DNA of 41,690 nucleotides, from positions 1-41,690 of the IMG/VR virus record IMGVR_UViG_3300013306_000029. One strand, 5' to 3'. Within the stretch, counting starts at the first letter, position 1. Every line of letters starts with the position of its first letter. Positions 13,689 through 22,071 of this stretch are shown here, in pieces. The notes beneath the pieces are model-generated. The model saw only the letters and a program-made list of their open reading frames with translations. It was not told the DNA's origin and made no database searches. The stretch is from a virus. The translations under genes were made by a program, and so were the position numbers.

Positions 13689-14170
13689 GCGAGCAGCCCC
13701 GACTTTGGGAGATCGACCACCCATACTACGCCGCTGAGGGCTCCTACTCCGAGGCCTTCGACTCGTTCGAGGAGTTGCGCGCCAACCTCGACGCGCAGGA
13801 CGAGGACATGAACTTCATCTACCGCTGGGACTGGTTCGACGCTGCCGCCGAGCACAACGCCGATCTGTACATGGACGACGAGCCGCGCACCAAGCAGACG
13901 CTCACCATCACCACGATCCTCCAACGCAAGTCCCGATTCTCGACGTGGTCATGCCCGATCCGCCATGACCAAGAGGCCGACGTGCTCGCGTGGCTGCACT
14001 CGGATCGCGTCGCGGGACACCTGCGCAAGACGTGGGCGCCGATCCTCGACACCGTCACCGGCTCGTCCGCGATCGACCTGTCCAACGTCCGCAGCGACAT
14101 CGACTACTGGCGGGGTCGCGCACTGGCCGCCGAGCGTCACGTCGACCGGCTCGAACGCCGCGCGCCATGA
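13685..14170 (+). CDS. Hypothetical early protein
   Basis: 161 aa, rich in acidic and aromatic residues. The N-terminal 90 residues are dominated by Asp/Glu/Trp/Tyr (EDMNFIYRWDWFDAAAE), then TLTITTILQRKSRFSTWSCPI and a C-terminal helix RGRALAAERHVDRLER. Its acidity might mean DNA mimicry, a guess. Not recognised. ATGA overlaps on both sides. Confidence 0.73.
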   Translation: MSEQPRLWEIDHPYYAAEGSYSEAFDSFEELRANLDAQDEDMNFIYRWDWFDAAAEHNADLYMDDEPRTKQTLTITTILQRKSRFSTWSCPIRHDQEADVLAWLHSDRVAGHLRKTWAPILDTVTGSSAIDLSNVRSDIDYWRGRALAAERHVDRLERRAP

Positions 14171-14361
14171 CCGCCGCTGACGACGCGCACGCCGAGCTGA
14201 TGCGCCAACTCACCGTCGAACGCTTCACCCACCTGCCCGAGAACCGGCCCGAACCGCGCCGACTCAGGGCCGCCACGAACGAAGCCGCACCCGAATCCCG
14301 ACGCGCCGGACCACGCCGGCTCGCGACACTCACCGACCAAGCCAGGAGGCAGACCGCATGA
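14167..14361 (+). CDS. Small Arg-rich hypothetical protein
   Basis: 64 aa, Arg and Ala rich, predicted helical with a disordered middle (PENRPEPRRLRAATNEAAPESRR is too long to be a folded core). ATGA overlaps on both sides are the main support. No family recognised. Confidence 0.6.
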   Translation: MTAADDAHAELMRQLTVERFTHLPENRPEPRRLRAATNEAAPESRRAGPRRLATLTDQARRQTA

Positions 14362-15365
14362 ACGCAGACCGTGATCAGAGCGAGGACCGGACCAAGCACT
14401 ACTGCGGGCCTGGTTGCGACGCGCCCAATGCCATCCCGATCCCCGCCGTTTCGGTGTCGGGGGCCGCGCGTGAGGCGACCGAGGCACAGGTGATCGCGGC
14501 GCGCGTGACGTGGGATGCCGTCGTGCCACAGCACGAGTCAGTCCGCATGAGTGACAGCGAGTGGACCTGCACCTGCACACACCCACGAGACCTGGCGTTT
14601 GCTTCGGCCGTCGACTGGGAAGCGCACGCGGACGTGGCCATTGCCCATGCCGTCGCTGATGCTGTGGTCGCCGCCGGACCACGTGTCGACATCGAGATCA
14701 CCGAAGCAATGGGCAAGCCGAGCGAGGCGCGCATCTGGCGGGATGGCGTGCTGGTCTGGGACGGGGTGTCGCGTGACTTTGTGGTCGCTGCCGGACCTGT
14801 GGACGCCGAGTTGGCTGCCGTGGTGGCCGAACATGACGCGGCGAAGGCTGAGGTCGCGCGTCTGGGCGTCGTGGTGCGCGACTATGGCCAGCAGAGCATC
14901 CGACGGTCCAAGGATTACGCTCACGGGCTGCGTGTCGCCGAGGACCGCGCCGACCGTGCCGAGGCCACGCTGGCGAAGGTCGCTGAGTTGGCCGCCGACA
15001 TGGACAAGCGCGGCCGGCCCGGCGAGAACGACAGCCCGACTGACGTGGCTCACCGCTGGCAGATTCGCGAGGACGTGAAGCGCCTACGTCATGCCCTCAT
15101 CCCCGAGCCCCAGGCGGACTCCAAACCGGGCCAGAATTTGGAGGTCCCGCACGGCAACCTGTTCGTCGTCTGGTTCCCATGCCCTGCGTGTGGCGCAGAC
15201 ATGCACAGCCGAGTCGCAGTCACAGGAGGCATGCGAGAGGGGCGCATTAGGGCCGACCAGAACTCGATCTGCCGTCCGATCCTGACTGCCGAGCCCGTCT
15301 TCCACGAGTGCCCCGCGCCCGAGGCTCCGACCGAGGCGACCCAGACGGGCGGTGAGGTCCGATGA
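14358..15365 (+). CDS. Coiled-coil protein with zinc-ribbon-like C-terminus
   Basis: 335 aa, the largest protein of this stretch. Opening part with CGPGC; a central region with TCTCTHP; a long Ala/Glu/Arg helix (about residues 155-220, ELAAVVAEHDAAKAEVARLG onward) likely to form a coiled coil; then FPCPACGADMHSR, a C-x2-C pair with late Cys in SICRP and HECP. It may be a fusion of several small domains. No family recognised. ATGA overlap with each neighbour. Confidence 0.73.
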   Translation: MNADRDQSEDRTKHYCGPGCDAPNAIPIPAVSVSGAAREATEAQVIAARVTWDAVVPQHESVRMSDSEWTCTCTHPRDLAFASAVDWEAHADVAIAHAVADAVVAAGPRVDIEITEAMGKPSEARIWRDGVLVWDGVSRDFVVAAGPVDAELAAVVAEHDAAKAEVARLGVVVRDYGQQSIRRSKDYAHGLRVAEDRADRAEATLAKVAELAADMDKRGRPGENDSPTDVAHRWQIREDVKRLRHALIPEPQADSKPGQNLEVPHGNLFVVWFPCPACGADMHSRVAVTGGMREGRIRADQNSICRPILTAEPVFHECPAPEAPTEATQTGGEVR

Positions 15366-15496
15366 GCCGTCTGATCTGCTTGCTCACTCGGCACGCATGG
15401 GACCGCGACCCCGGCGATATCGTGCTTCGCTGTACCCGCTGCGGCCGCATGCTCGACCTGCGCGACATCGGGATCGTGGCCGACGATGACCACTGA
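15362..15496 (+). CDS. Small zinc-ribbon protein
   Basis: 44 aa. GDIVLRCTRCGRMLDLR is a single C-x2-C knuckle, with C6 and H11 upstream as possible further ligands; this mini-protein type is frequent in actinophage early regions. It starts in an ATGA overlap and overlaps the next gene by 11 nt. Role unknown. Confidence 0.65.
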   Translation: MSRLICLLTRHAWDRDPGDIVLRCTRCGRMLDLRDIGIVADDDH

Positions 15497-15776
15497 CCCG
15501 TTCACCGAGGCCGACTACGAGCGGGCGGCGGAAGCGATCTACGCGCTCGGGTGGCCGCTCGGTAAGGGGCCGTCGTGCGCGTCGGCAGCCCGCGCCGTGT
15601 TGGCGACGGTCAGCCTCGACCAGATCCGCGCACGAGCCAAGGCCGAGGCGCTGAGGGAGGCGGCGGACTTCCTGGATGAGGCGAGCAGGCTCAACCCCTC
15701 CGGCAACACACCCATGTACATCAGCGCAATGGGCCTCCGCCAGCGCGCCGACCAGATCGAGGAGGCGAAGACGTGA
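15486..15776 (+). CDS. Hypothetical early protein
   Basis: 96 aa, mostly helical: FTEADYERAAEAIYALGWP, SCASAARAVLATVSLDQI and ALREAADFLDEASRL, ending with MYISAMGLRQRADQIEE. The pattern resembles small actinophage proteins of unknown function. The next gene starts at GTG in a GTGA overlap. Confidence 0.72.
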   Translation: MTTDPFTEADYERAAEAIYALGWPLGKGPSCASAARAVLATVSLDQIRARAKAEALREAADFLDEASRLNPSGNTPMYISAMGLRQRADQIEEAKT

Positions 15777-16153
15777 ACGAGCATGAGCGAGCCGAACGTG
15801 GCCGCCGCGTCGAGGGCCGCATCCCACTCCCAACCCCGGAGCAGAGCGACCGACTGGATGCAGCGGTCGCCCGAGCCAACGCTGAGCAGGCGAAGCGCGA
15901 GGGCGCCGAACCCAACCCGCTACGCGACGAACTGGACTTCGCCTGCATCGGTGCGCCTAACGGGTACCGCGACCGACTGGTCGACAGGGTCATGGCGGTC
16001 GCGGAGGCCCACATCACGCAAGCCCGCCAGGACGGCATGAACGAAGCCCTCGACTGGGCTGCGGCGAACCCCGACTACTGGGCGCGCAAGGTCGCAGCCC
16101 ACATCGAGGAACGCTTCACACCACCTGCAGGCGACACCGAGGAGGACACGTGA
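15773..16153 (+). CDS. Hypothetical early protein
   Basis: 126 aa with a GTG start, charged and helical (RLDAAVARANAEQAKREGAE, VDRVMAVAEAHITQARQDG). It ends in PPAGDTEEDT. GTGA overlaps at both ends. Family not recognised. Confidence 0.72.
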   Translation: MNEHERAERGRRVEGRIPLPTPEQSDRLDAAVARANAEQAKREGAEPNPLRDELDFACIGAPNGYRDRLVDRVMAVAEAHITQARQDGMNEALDWAAANPDYWARKVAAHIEERFTPPAGDTEEDT

Positions 16154-16866
16154 GCGAGAGCACCGCACAGATCGAGGGCCGCATCACCGACGCACTCGAC
16201 ACCATCCGCACCCACTGGGCCGCACTCCTGATCGAGACCAGCGGCACCGGAACCGCCGGCTCCACCGACGCCGTGACCAGCCTCGACCGGCGCATCAGCC
16301 TCCGCCACGAAGTCACCCTCAGTCTCAACGGGTGGGCGCGGCTCATCGTCGAAGAGCGCGACCTCACCCACCACCTGCCACTCGGGCACGACACGGCAGG
16401 ACTCACCGTCTTCCTGACCAGGTGGGCGCGCTGGTTCAGCGGCCACGACGCCGCCCCCGACTGCGCCGACGAGCTCGAAGACTGGGCACGCCAGGTCCGC
16501 GCCACAGCAGCACCCCAACGCCGCGAATGGCTCTACCTCGGCGACTGCCCGTTCGTCATCGACACGTGGTTCTGCACCGGCCAGATCCGTGCCTACCCAG
16601 AAGCCGACCCGCACTGCTCCGAATGCGGACAGGAGGCCATCGTCGAGTGGTGGATGGACGTGCTCGCCGTCGTGCCAACCATGACCAGCGACGAGCTGCC
16701 CGCGTTCGTGCGCCGCGAAACCGGACGCGCCATCAGCCGTGTCACGCTGTGGCGCTGGCTCAAGGAGTCCGTCATCGTGCCGTGTGGGGTCGACACTGAG
16801 GGCCGACCCATCTACGACAAGGGCGCAGTCGCGTACACCCTCGCGCTGCGTGACGGCGCGGCGTAA
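16150..16866 (+). CDS. Zinc-finger/HTH protein, last gene of the early operon
   Basis: 238 aa, GTG start in a GTGA overlap. Helical N-terminal half; then WLYLGDCPFV...WFCTGQIRAYPEADPHCSECGQE, a four-Cys zinc ribbon; then a C-terminal helix-turn-helix-like segment (AISRVTLWRWLKESVIVPCG) with YDKGAVAYTLA. This combination is typical of a conserved actinophage early protein. A DNA-binding role is likely; the target is unknown. Followed immediately by a promoter and hairpin. Confidence 0.77.
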   Translation: MSESTAQIEGRITDALDTIRTHWAALLIETSGTGTAGSTDAVTSLDRRISLRHEVTLSLNGWARLIVEERDLTHHLPLGHDTAGLTVFLTRWARWFSGHDAAPDCADELEDWARQVRATAAPQRREWLYLGDCPFVIDTWFCTGQIRAYPEADPHCSECGQEAIVEWWMDVLAVVPTMTSDELPAFVRRETGRAISRVTLWRWLKESVIVPCGVDTEGRPIYDKGAVAYTLALRDGAA

Positions 16867-16896
16867 ATGACAAAAGCGGGCGCGGAGCCGTAGCAT
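16867..16896 (+). promoter_or_regulatory. Putative rightward promoter
   Basis: ATGACA (16867-16872), 18-bp spacer, TAGCAT (16891-16896): five and four matches to the consensus hexamers. It lies just after the early operon and ahead of the genes leading to packaging, so it could drive the late or middle transcript. Confidence 0.5.
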
Positions 16897-16924
16897 GTTT
16901 CACGTCGGACGTTCACCGTCCCCG

Positions 16925-16958
16925 AAAACGCCCCGAGTGCTCACGCGCCGGGGCGTTT
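16925..16958 (+). terminator. Hairpin, terminator or attenuator
   Basis: AAACGCCCCG (16926-16935) pairs perfectly with CGGGGCGTTT (16949-16958) around a 13-nt loop, ending in a short T run. It sits about 25 bp downstream of the predicted start of the promoter above, so it might terminate that leader unless read-through occurs. Confidence 0.55.
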
Positions 16959-16979
16959 CGCATACCCGAGGAGCGCACC

Positions 16980-17135
16980 ATGACCCACTACTGCCAAGGC
17001 TGCAACACACTGTCGGCCACCTCACGCGCATGGCACGGCGCCTACTGCCGCTGGCTCGACGCCAAGGACGCAGGCCGCAGTGCACGCGCCGCAGCATGGG
17101 GGTTCGTCGCCGACCGGATCGTGCGCTTCTCCTGA
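16980..17135 (+). CDS. Small Cys-containing protein
   Basis: 51 aa with GAGGAG seven bases before the ATG. Opening MTHYCQGCNTLS gives a C-x2-C pair with a further Cys at 23, then an Ala/Arg helix. Looks like the small zinc-knuckle proteins of the early region. First gene after the hairpin. Confidence 0.6.
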   Translation: MTHYCQGCNTLSATSRAWHGAYCRWLDAKDAGRSARAAAWGFVADRIVRFS

Positions 17136-17241
17136 GACCTCGGCCGCTCGGCTCGGTGAGTACGAGAGCGGCAACGCCCACACGGATGGGCTCACGAGTC
17201 GGCCCAGTCGACAGGCCGACCCGAGACACGGGAGGGCAGCG

Positions 17242-17313
17242 ATGGGCACATGCGACCGCTGCTGCCAACCCGCCGTCGTGCGCTACTGGCACGCCGAGAC
17301 AGCCACGCACTGA
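17242..17313 (+). CDS. Tiny Cys-containing peptide
   Basis: 23 aa, GGGAGGG upstream of the ATG and a 1-nt overlap (TGATG) with the following gene. CDRCCQPAVVRYWH could hold a metal. The 106 bp before it (17136-17241) show no convincing gene. Listed because of the good ribosome site and tight coupling. Confidence 0.42.
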   Translation: MGTCDRCCQPAVVRYWHAETATH

Positions 17314-17705
17314 TGAAGCGGACCATCACAGTCTCGTCACGGGCACTCGGAGAACGCTGCCACGTCACGGTCTACGTCTACGACCGACTGGACGACATGC
17401 GCGCCGCAGCCGAGGCATACAACAGCAACGACTGTTCGGACGTGCTTGCAGTCACGCAGGCTCGCACAGACGACACTGGCCGTGCAGACTCGGTACTCAT
17501 CCGCCTCGCCCGAGGCCACCTCGGAACGCGGATCGTCAGCCACGAGATGCACCATGCAGCCACCGCGCTCTACGGGTCTGCCGTTGCCGATCGTGTCAGT
17601 CGGACCGCTCACCTGAACCACCACAATGAGCCGTTCGCGCACCTATACAGCGACCTCCTGCACCGCCTCGTCGGCCGCCTCTACACACTGGGCTACTACT
17701 CGTGA
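17313..17705 (+). CDS. Putative zinc metallopeptidase-like protein (HExxH)
   Basis: 130 aa. HEMHH at residues 77-81 is an HExxH zinc motif preceded by a strand (GTRIVS), and E106 in NHHNEPFAHLYSDLL could be the third ligand, giving a minimal gluzincin-like layout. Small phage proteins of this 'HExxHA...NEE' type are widespread and of unknown substrate. No signal peptide, so it would act inside the cell or in the particle. ATG 17313 is set by the TGATG junction. Confidence 0.6.
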   Translation: MKRTITVSSRALGERCHVTVYVYDRLDDMRAAAEAYNSNDCSDVLAVTQARTDDTGRADSVLIRLARGHLGTRIVSHEMHHAATALYGSAVADRVSRTAHLNHHNEPFAHLYSDLLHRLVGRLYTLGYYS

Positions 17706-17875
17706 TGGCCACCACGGACGGGCATGAGTGGGAGTTCGAAGACCTCGCCTACTGGCTGAGGCAACCCGCACCCATCGAGAGTGACGACGGCTACCTGATC
17801 GACTGGAACCCGGCCACATCGTTCGACGCCATGGAGTGGACCAGTGGGCAACCCACGCCGCGCCAACGGGCATAG
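17705..17875 (+). CDS. Small hypothetical protein
   Basis: 56 aa, acidic and Trp-rich (EWEFEDLAYWLRQP, YLIDWNPATSF). It starts in a TGATG junction with the metallopeptidase-like gene and overlaps the HNH gene by 32 nt. No family recognised. Confidence 0.58.
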   Translation: MATTDGHEWEFEDLAYWLRQPAPIESDDGYLIDWNPATSFDAMEWTSGQPTPRQRA

Positions 17876-18146
17876 GCGTGACCAGGTCAGAGCGCGTGTG
17901 CTGCGTGAGGAGTCCGACTGCTGGTTGTGTGGGAAGCCCGTCGACAAGACGCTGCCCCATGGACTGCCAGGGTCACCCGAGGTGGACGAGATAGTGCCAG
18001 TCAGCCTCGGCGGCTCACCCATCGACCGAGCCAACTGCCGACTCGCACACCGACTGTGCAACGTGCGCAGAGGCAACGGGACACGCAAGGCCAAGGTCAA
18101 GATCGAACCACTCACAACGTCGAGACGGTGGGGGGAGACCCCCTGA
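17844..18146 (+). CDS. HNH endonuclease
   Basis: 100 aa, GTG start. SDCWLCGK supplies the first zinc Cys pair; EVDEIVPVSLGGSP is the beta-alpha-metal core (in this subfamily the first His is often Glu); LAHRLCNVRRGNG carries the later His, Cys and Asn. A lone HNH gene just upstream of the terminase genes is a standard feature of phages that cut their concatemers at defined ends, where HNH proteins help terminase cleavage. This supports a cos-type ending near 18 kb, though no cos site is identified. Confidence 0.88.
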   Translation: MGNPRRANGHRRDQVRARVLREESDCWLCGKPVDKTLPHGLPGSPEVDEIVPVSLGGSPIDRANCRLAHRLCNVRRGNGTRKAKVKIEPLTTSRRWGETP

Positions 18147-18222
18147 CCCGACCCGGCGGCACCCTCCGGTATAGGGCTGTACCCCCCATCCCCTTTTTCC
18201 ACATCGGCGGGAGGTGCCCCGC

Positions 18223-18522
18223 ATGGCTACACGCAAGCCGCTGCGGGCCGTCGCTCCTGACGAGAAGCCCGAGCAGACCCGCCCGAAGTCCATCCTTGAG
18301 GCCGCTGAGCTCGGCTCGCGCATCGAGGAGTTGAGGGCCATGCGCCGCAGGATCGCCCGCGCGCTCGACGAGCCGAACACCCCTGCGCGCGACCTGGCTG
18401 CCTTGTCGCGCCGACAGATGGAGATCGGCCGTGAGATTGAGGCGATCGAGGTTGCGGAGGATGAGGATCACTCGGTGGTCGTGACGACCGATGACGAAGC
18501 TTGGGACGGCACCGGCTACTGA
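18223..18522 (+). CDS. Terminase small subunit
   Basis: 99 aa with GGGAGG eight bases upstream of ATG 18223. Basic N-terminus followed by a long helical pair (SILEAAELGSRIEELRAMRRR ... RRQMEIGREIEAIEV), the coiled-coil oligomerisation core of small terminase proteins, and an acidic C-terminal tail. It would bind phage DNA and hand it to the large subunit. The assignment leans on size, position and overlap (32 nt) with the large terminase gene. Confidence 0.72.
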   Translation: MATRKPLRAVAPDEKPEQTRPKSILEAAELGSRIEELRAMRRRIARALDEPNTPARDLAALSRRQMEIGREIEAIEVAEDEDHSVVVTTDDEAWDGTGY

Positions 18523-19960
18523 TCGCCGGCCGCTGTCTGAGGTCGCCCGTCACGTCATCGCTCCGGACGGCATCGTCTCGACGAGCTGGCCGAAGGTGCG
18601 CGACACCTGCCATCGCCTCGGATGGGGCTTCGATGGGTGGCAGGACGGCTCTGGGCGACTGATCCTGTCGAAGCGGTCGGATGGGCAGTACGCCGCCGAC
18701 ACGATCGTCATCAGCATCCCGCGGCAGGTCGGCAAGACGTACCTGATCGCATGCATCATCTTCGCCCTTTGCCTGCTCGAACCGGGCCTGAAGGTCATCT
18801 GGACCGCTCACCGAAAGTCCACGTCTGCCGAGACGTTCCGGCAGTTCGACGCGATGGCGCGCAGGCCCAAGGTGGCAGCTCACGTCCGGCAGGTGCTGCG
18901 CGGCAAGGGTGATGAGTCGATCTGGTTCAACAACGGGTCGAGCATCGAGTTCGGCGCCCGCGAGTCGGGCTTTGGTCGTGGCCGTACCGACGTTGACGTG
19001 CTGGTTTTCGACGAGGGCCAGATCCTTCCAGAGTCGACGCTTGAGGACATGGGCGCGACGCAGAATGTTGCGACGAATCCGCTCACGTTCGTGATGGGCA
19101 CCCCGCCGCGGCCGAAGGATGACAGCGAGTTCTTCACCCTACTGCGGCAGGAAGCGCTGGACGGCGAGTCCGAAGGAACGCTGTACATCGAGACGAGCGC
19201 TGACCGCGGCTCCGACCCCATGGACCGTGCGCAGTGGGCGAAGGCGAACCCGTCGTTCCCGCGGCGCACCACTGAACGGGCGATGCTACGCCTGCGCAAG
19301 AAGCTCAAGAATGCCGAGTCATGGGCGCGCGAGGCGCTGGGAATCTGGGACGAGAACAAGCGCAAGACGCCTTTCCCGAACTGGCCGAACTGCGCTACAG
19401 AGATGGCGCCCGCTGACGACGTCCCACCCAACGCGCTGGGCGTCGACATGTCTCATGACCGCGTCATCAGCGTGGCCGGATGCTGGGTCGAGCCTGACCT
19501 GCTGGACGAGTCACACCTCGAGCTCCTGGAAGTCGACACGACCGGCGATACCGCCGCCGCTGAGGCGTCTATTGCCGCTCTCGCCGGCCGTCGCATCCCC
19601 GTCGTCATCGACGGAGCATCCCCCGCCGCCTCGATGATCCCCGGCTTGAAGGCTCGCAAGGTCAAGGTCATCATCGGCACGGCCAGCGACATGGGCAAGG
19701 CGTGTGGCGGACTGCACGACGCGGTGCGCGACGGCAAGGTGTGGCACTCAGACCAAGGGCAACTGAACGACGCGATCCTCGGCTCGAAGAAGCGCAACAT
19801 CGGCACGGCCGGCGCGTGGGGCTTGGACCGATCCGACCCCGACATGAACATCGCCCCCGCAGTCTCTGCGGTGCTGGCCCACTTCGGAGCAGCCACCCAA
19901 CGCCGCCGCATTGGCGCTGGCAGAGACTCATCGAGCAGAAGGGCGACGGTGCTTTCGTGA
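18491..19960 (+). CDS. terL: Terminase large subunit
   Basis: 489 aa motor-nuclease that packages DNA into the prohead. ATPase: Walker A RQVGKT (78-83), Walker B LVFDE (171-175), motif III-like VMGTPPRP (201-208). Nuclease: acidic residues in ALGVDMSHD (D319), VVIDGAS (D374) and a late Asp in GLDRSDPD. Full length for the family. It overlaps the small subunit gene at its start and the portal gene by 4 nt (GTGA) at its end. Confidence 0.95.
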   Translation: MTKLGTAPATDRRPLSEVARHVIAPDGIVSTSWPKVRDTCHRLGWGFDGWQDGSGRLILSKRSDGQYAADTIVISIPRQVGKTYLIACIIFALCLLEPGLKVIWTAHRKSTSAETFRQFDAMARRPKVAAHVRQVLRGKGDESIWFNNGSSIEFGARESGFGRGRTDVDVLVFDEGQILPESTLEDMGATQNVATNPLTFVMGTPPRPKDDSEFFTLLRQEALDGESEGTLYIETSADRGSDPMDRAQWAKANPSFPRRTTERAMLRLRKKLKNAESWAREALGIWDENKRKTPFPNWPNCATEMAPADDVPPNALGVDMSHDRVISVAGCWVEPDLLDESHLELLEVDTTGDTAAAEASIAALAGRRIPVVIDGASPAASMIPGLKARKVKVIIGTASDMGKACGGLHDAVRDGKVWHSDQGQLNDAILGSKKRNIGTAGAWGLDRSDPDMNIAPAVSAVLAHFGAATQRRRIGAGRDSSSRRATVLS

Positions 19961-21357
19961 CGTTCCAGAAGCTCGCCATTCCCGGTCTCGAAACCTCCCA
20001 AGAGTCGACGCTCAACGGTCTGCTCAAGACGCTTGACGACAAGTACAAGCGCAACCACCTGCGCTCGTGCTACTACGACGGCAAGCATGCCGTGCGAGCT
20101 GTCGGCACGATCATCCCGCCGCAGTATTACAAGCTCGGCATCGTGCTCGGGTGGTCGGCCAAGGCAGTCGATGTCTTGGCGCGTCGCTGCAACCTTGACG
20201 GCTTCGTGTGGCCTGACGGAGACCTTGCATCGCTCGGCCTGCCCGAGGTCATGGAGTCAAACCGGCTGGGTGCCGAGATCAACTCTGCGATCGTCCAGGC
20301 GCTCCAGCATGGCGCGTCGTTCCTGATCAACACCCAGGGCGCTGAGGGTGAGCCCAAGTCGTTGATCCACATCAAGGACGCGAAGAATGCAACCGGCGAA
20401 TGGGACCCTCGCAGACGCGTCCTCAAGAACCTCGTATCAGTCAATGAGCGCGACGACAAGGGACAGCCGATCTCACTCGTGCTCTACCTCCCGGACCTGA
20501 CGCTGAGCATCGACAAGGCCGACGGCAAGTGGACTGTCGTGCCGTCGGAGCACGCGTGGGGAGTGCCCGCCGAGCCGCTGGTCTACAAGTACCGCACGGC
20601 CCGCCCGTTCGGCTCCTCGCGTATCTCACGCCCCGTGATGTCGTTGCAGGACCAGGCGACGCGCACCGTGATCCGCATGGAGGCGCACAACGACGTCTAC
20701 ACCATCCCGGACCTGTGGATGCTCGGCGCCGATGAGGCGATCTTCAAGAATGCCGACGGCACACAGAAGGCGTCATGGCAGGTCGTGATGGGTCGCATCA
20801 AGGCCATCCCCGACGACGATGAAGCCACGGCCGGAAATGAGCGCGCCGACGTCAAGCAATTCCCGGCGTCGTCGCCAGAGCCTCACATTGCCTCGCTCAA
20901 GCAGCAGGCGCAGTTGTTCTCTGGCGAGACGTCCATCCCCATCTCGAGCCTCGGCGTCTCCGACATGTCCAACCCGACGTCGGCCGACTCGTACATCGCC
21001 TCGCGCGAGGACTTGATCGCTGAGGCCGAGGGCACGACCGACGACTTCGGGCCGACTCTTGGGCGCACCATCACGCGCGCACTCGCGATCCAGAACGGTG
21101 AGACCGAGATCCCGCGCGAGTGGGCCACGATTGCAGCGAAGTGGCGCTCTCCGATCTACCTGTCGCGCGCCGCCGCAGCCGACGCTGGGTCGAAGCAGCT
21201 CAGCGCCGCCCCATGGCTCGCCGATACCGAGGTTGGCCTCGAGCTGCTTGGACTGTCCGAGCAGCAGATCGCCCGAGCCATGGCAGACCGCCGCCGAGCG
21301 GCTGGCCGGCAGGTCATCGCATCCTTGACCCCTGCGGCAGATGCCAACACCGTCTGA
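19957..21357 (+). CDS. Portal protein (SPP1 gp6-like)
   Basis: 466 aa; GTG 19957 forms a GTGA overlap with the terminase gene, and the longer open frame upstream is terminase in another frame. The order LKTLDDKYKRNHLRSCYYDG, NSAIVQALQHGASFLI, the RPFGSSRISRP segment and GVSDMSNPTSADSYIASREDLI matches phage portal proteins of the Gp6 type, which form the dodecameric DNA gate at one capsid vertex. Usual length. Confidence 0.92.
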   Translation: MTFQKLAIPGLETSQESTLNGLLKTLDDKYKRNHLRSCYYDGKHAVRAVGTIIPPQYYKLGIVLGWSAKAVDVLARRCNLDGFVWPDGDLASLGLPEVMESNRLGAEINSAIVQALQHGASFLINTQGAEGEPKSLIHIKDAKNATGEWDPRRRVLKNLVSVNERDDKGQPISLVLYLPDLTLSIDKADGKWTVVPSEHAWGVPAEPLVYKYRTARPFGSSRISRPVMSLQDQATRTVIRMEAHNDVYTIPDLWMLGADEAIFKNADGTQKASWQVVMGRIKAIPDDDEATAGNERADVKQFPASSPEPHIASLKQQAQLFSGETSIPISSLGVSDMSNPTSADSYIASREDLIAEAEGTTDDFGPTLGRTITRALAIQNGETEIPREWATIAAKWRSPIYLSRAAAADAGSKQLSAAPWLADTEVGLELLGLSEQQIARAMADRRRAAGRQVIASLTPAADANTV

Positions 21358-22003
21358 GTCCAGGGCCGCGCTGACGCTGATCACAGGCACGGCAGTGTCG
21401 CGGGTTACTGCACTGCTCGGGAAGCTGTCCGGGTCGCCCGAGTCACAGCGTGCAGATCTGCTCGATGCCGCACCGCTCATCGTGTCCTACTACGCGGACG
21501 GTTCAGCGGCCCTCGCCGCCGACTTCTACGACGACGAGCGCGAGCGGGCCTCTGCCCGTGGACGATTCACCGCAGAGCCGATCGTGAAGGACCGCGCCGA
21601 GAAGCTTGCGCGCGCCATCGTTTGGGCCACCGAACCACTCTTCGACCCGACCGACACAACAGTCACTCAGCGCCTGGCCCCGGTCGTGCAGCTTGAGACG
21701 GCCCGCCCGTACCGAGACACGATCACGACGAACCGACAGCGCGACCCGCAGGCGGCAGGGTGGCGCCGGGTCACATCGGGCGGGTGCCGGTTCTGTCGGA
21801 TGCTCGCCGGCCGCGGCGAGGTCTACCGCAGCAACACCGCGCGCTTCGCGTCGCACGCCAACTGTCACTGCACCGCTCAGCCCGTCTTCAAAGGAGACCC
21901 CGGCGAGGAGGCCGGCGTGTTGCAGTACGTCGCATCACAGCGCCGCCGAACCAAGGCGGATCAGGAGCGGTTGCGCTCCTACCTGGCCGACATGGCCGAC
22001 TGA
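21341..22003 (+). CDS. MuF-like minor head protein
   Basis: 220 aa, overlapping the portal gene by 17 nt. Helical N-terminal half, then the conserved MuF/head-morphogenesis core GGCRFCRMLAGRG and SHANCHCTAQPVF, with metal-type Cys/His spacing. These proteins bind the portal inside the prohead and are injected or help assembly. It is short compared with fusions that carry toxins; no extra effector domain is present. Confidence 0.85.
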   Translation: MPTPSESRAALTLITGTAVSRVTALLGKLSGSPESQRADLLDAAPLIVSYYADGSAALAADFYDDERERASARGRFTAEPIVKDRAEKLARAIVWATEPLFDPTDTTVTQRLAPVVQLETARPYRDTITTNRQRDPQAAGWRRVTSGGCRFCRMLAGRGEVYRSNTARFASHANCHCTAQPVFKGDPGEEAGVLQYVASQRRRTKADQERLRSYLADMAD

Positions 22004-22071
22004 CCCCCCGCGATTCACAGCGGGTTACGCCTACGCGCAGCGGTCAATGCGCGGAGCCACACGGAGGAACC

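Noticed and set aside
17080-17241. In-frame extension upstream of the 23-aa peptide at 17242
   Set aside because: The extension overlaps the previous gene, lacks a ribosome site and has a shadow-like composition; ATG 17242 has a good ribosome site.
18147-18222. A cos site just upstream of the small terminase gene
   Set aside because: The HNH-terminase order makes a site here likely, but no overhang or symmetric cut motif can be pointed to from sequence alone.
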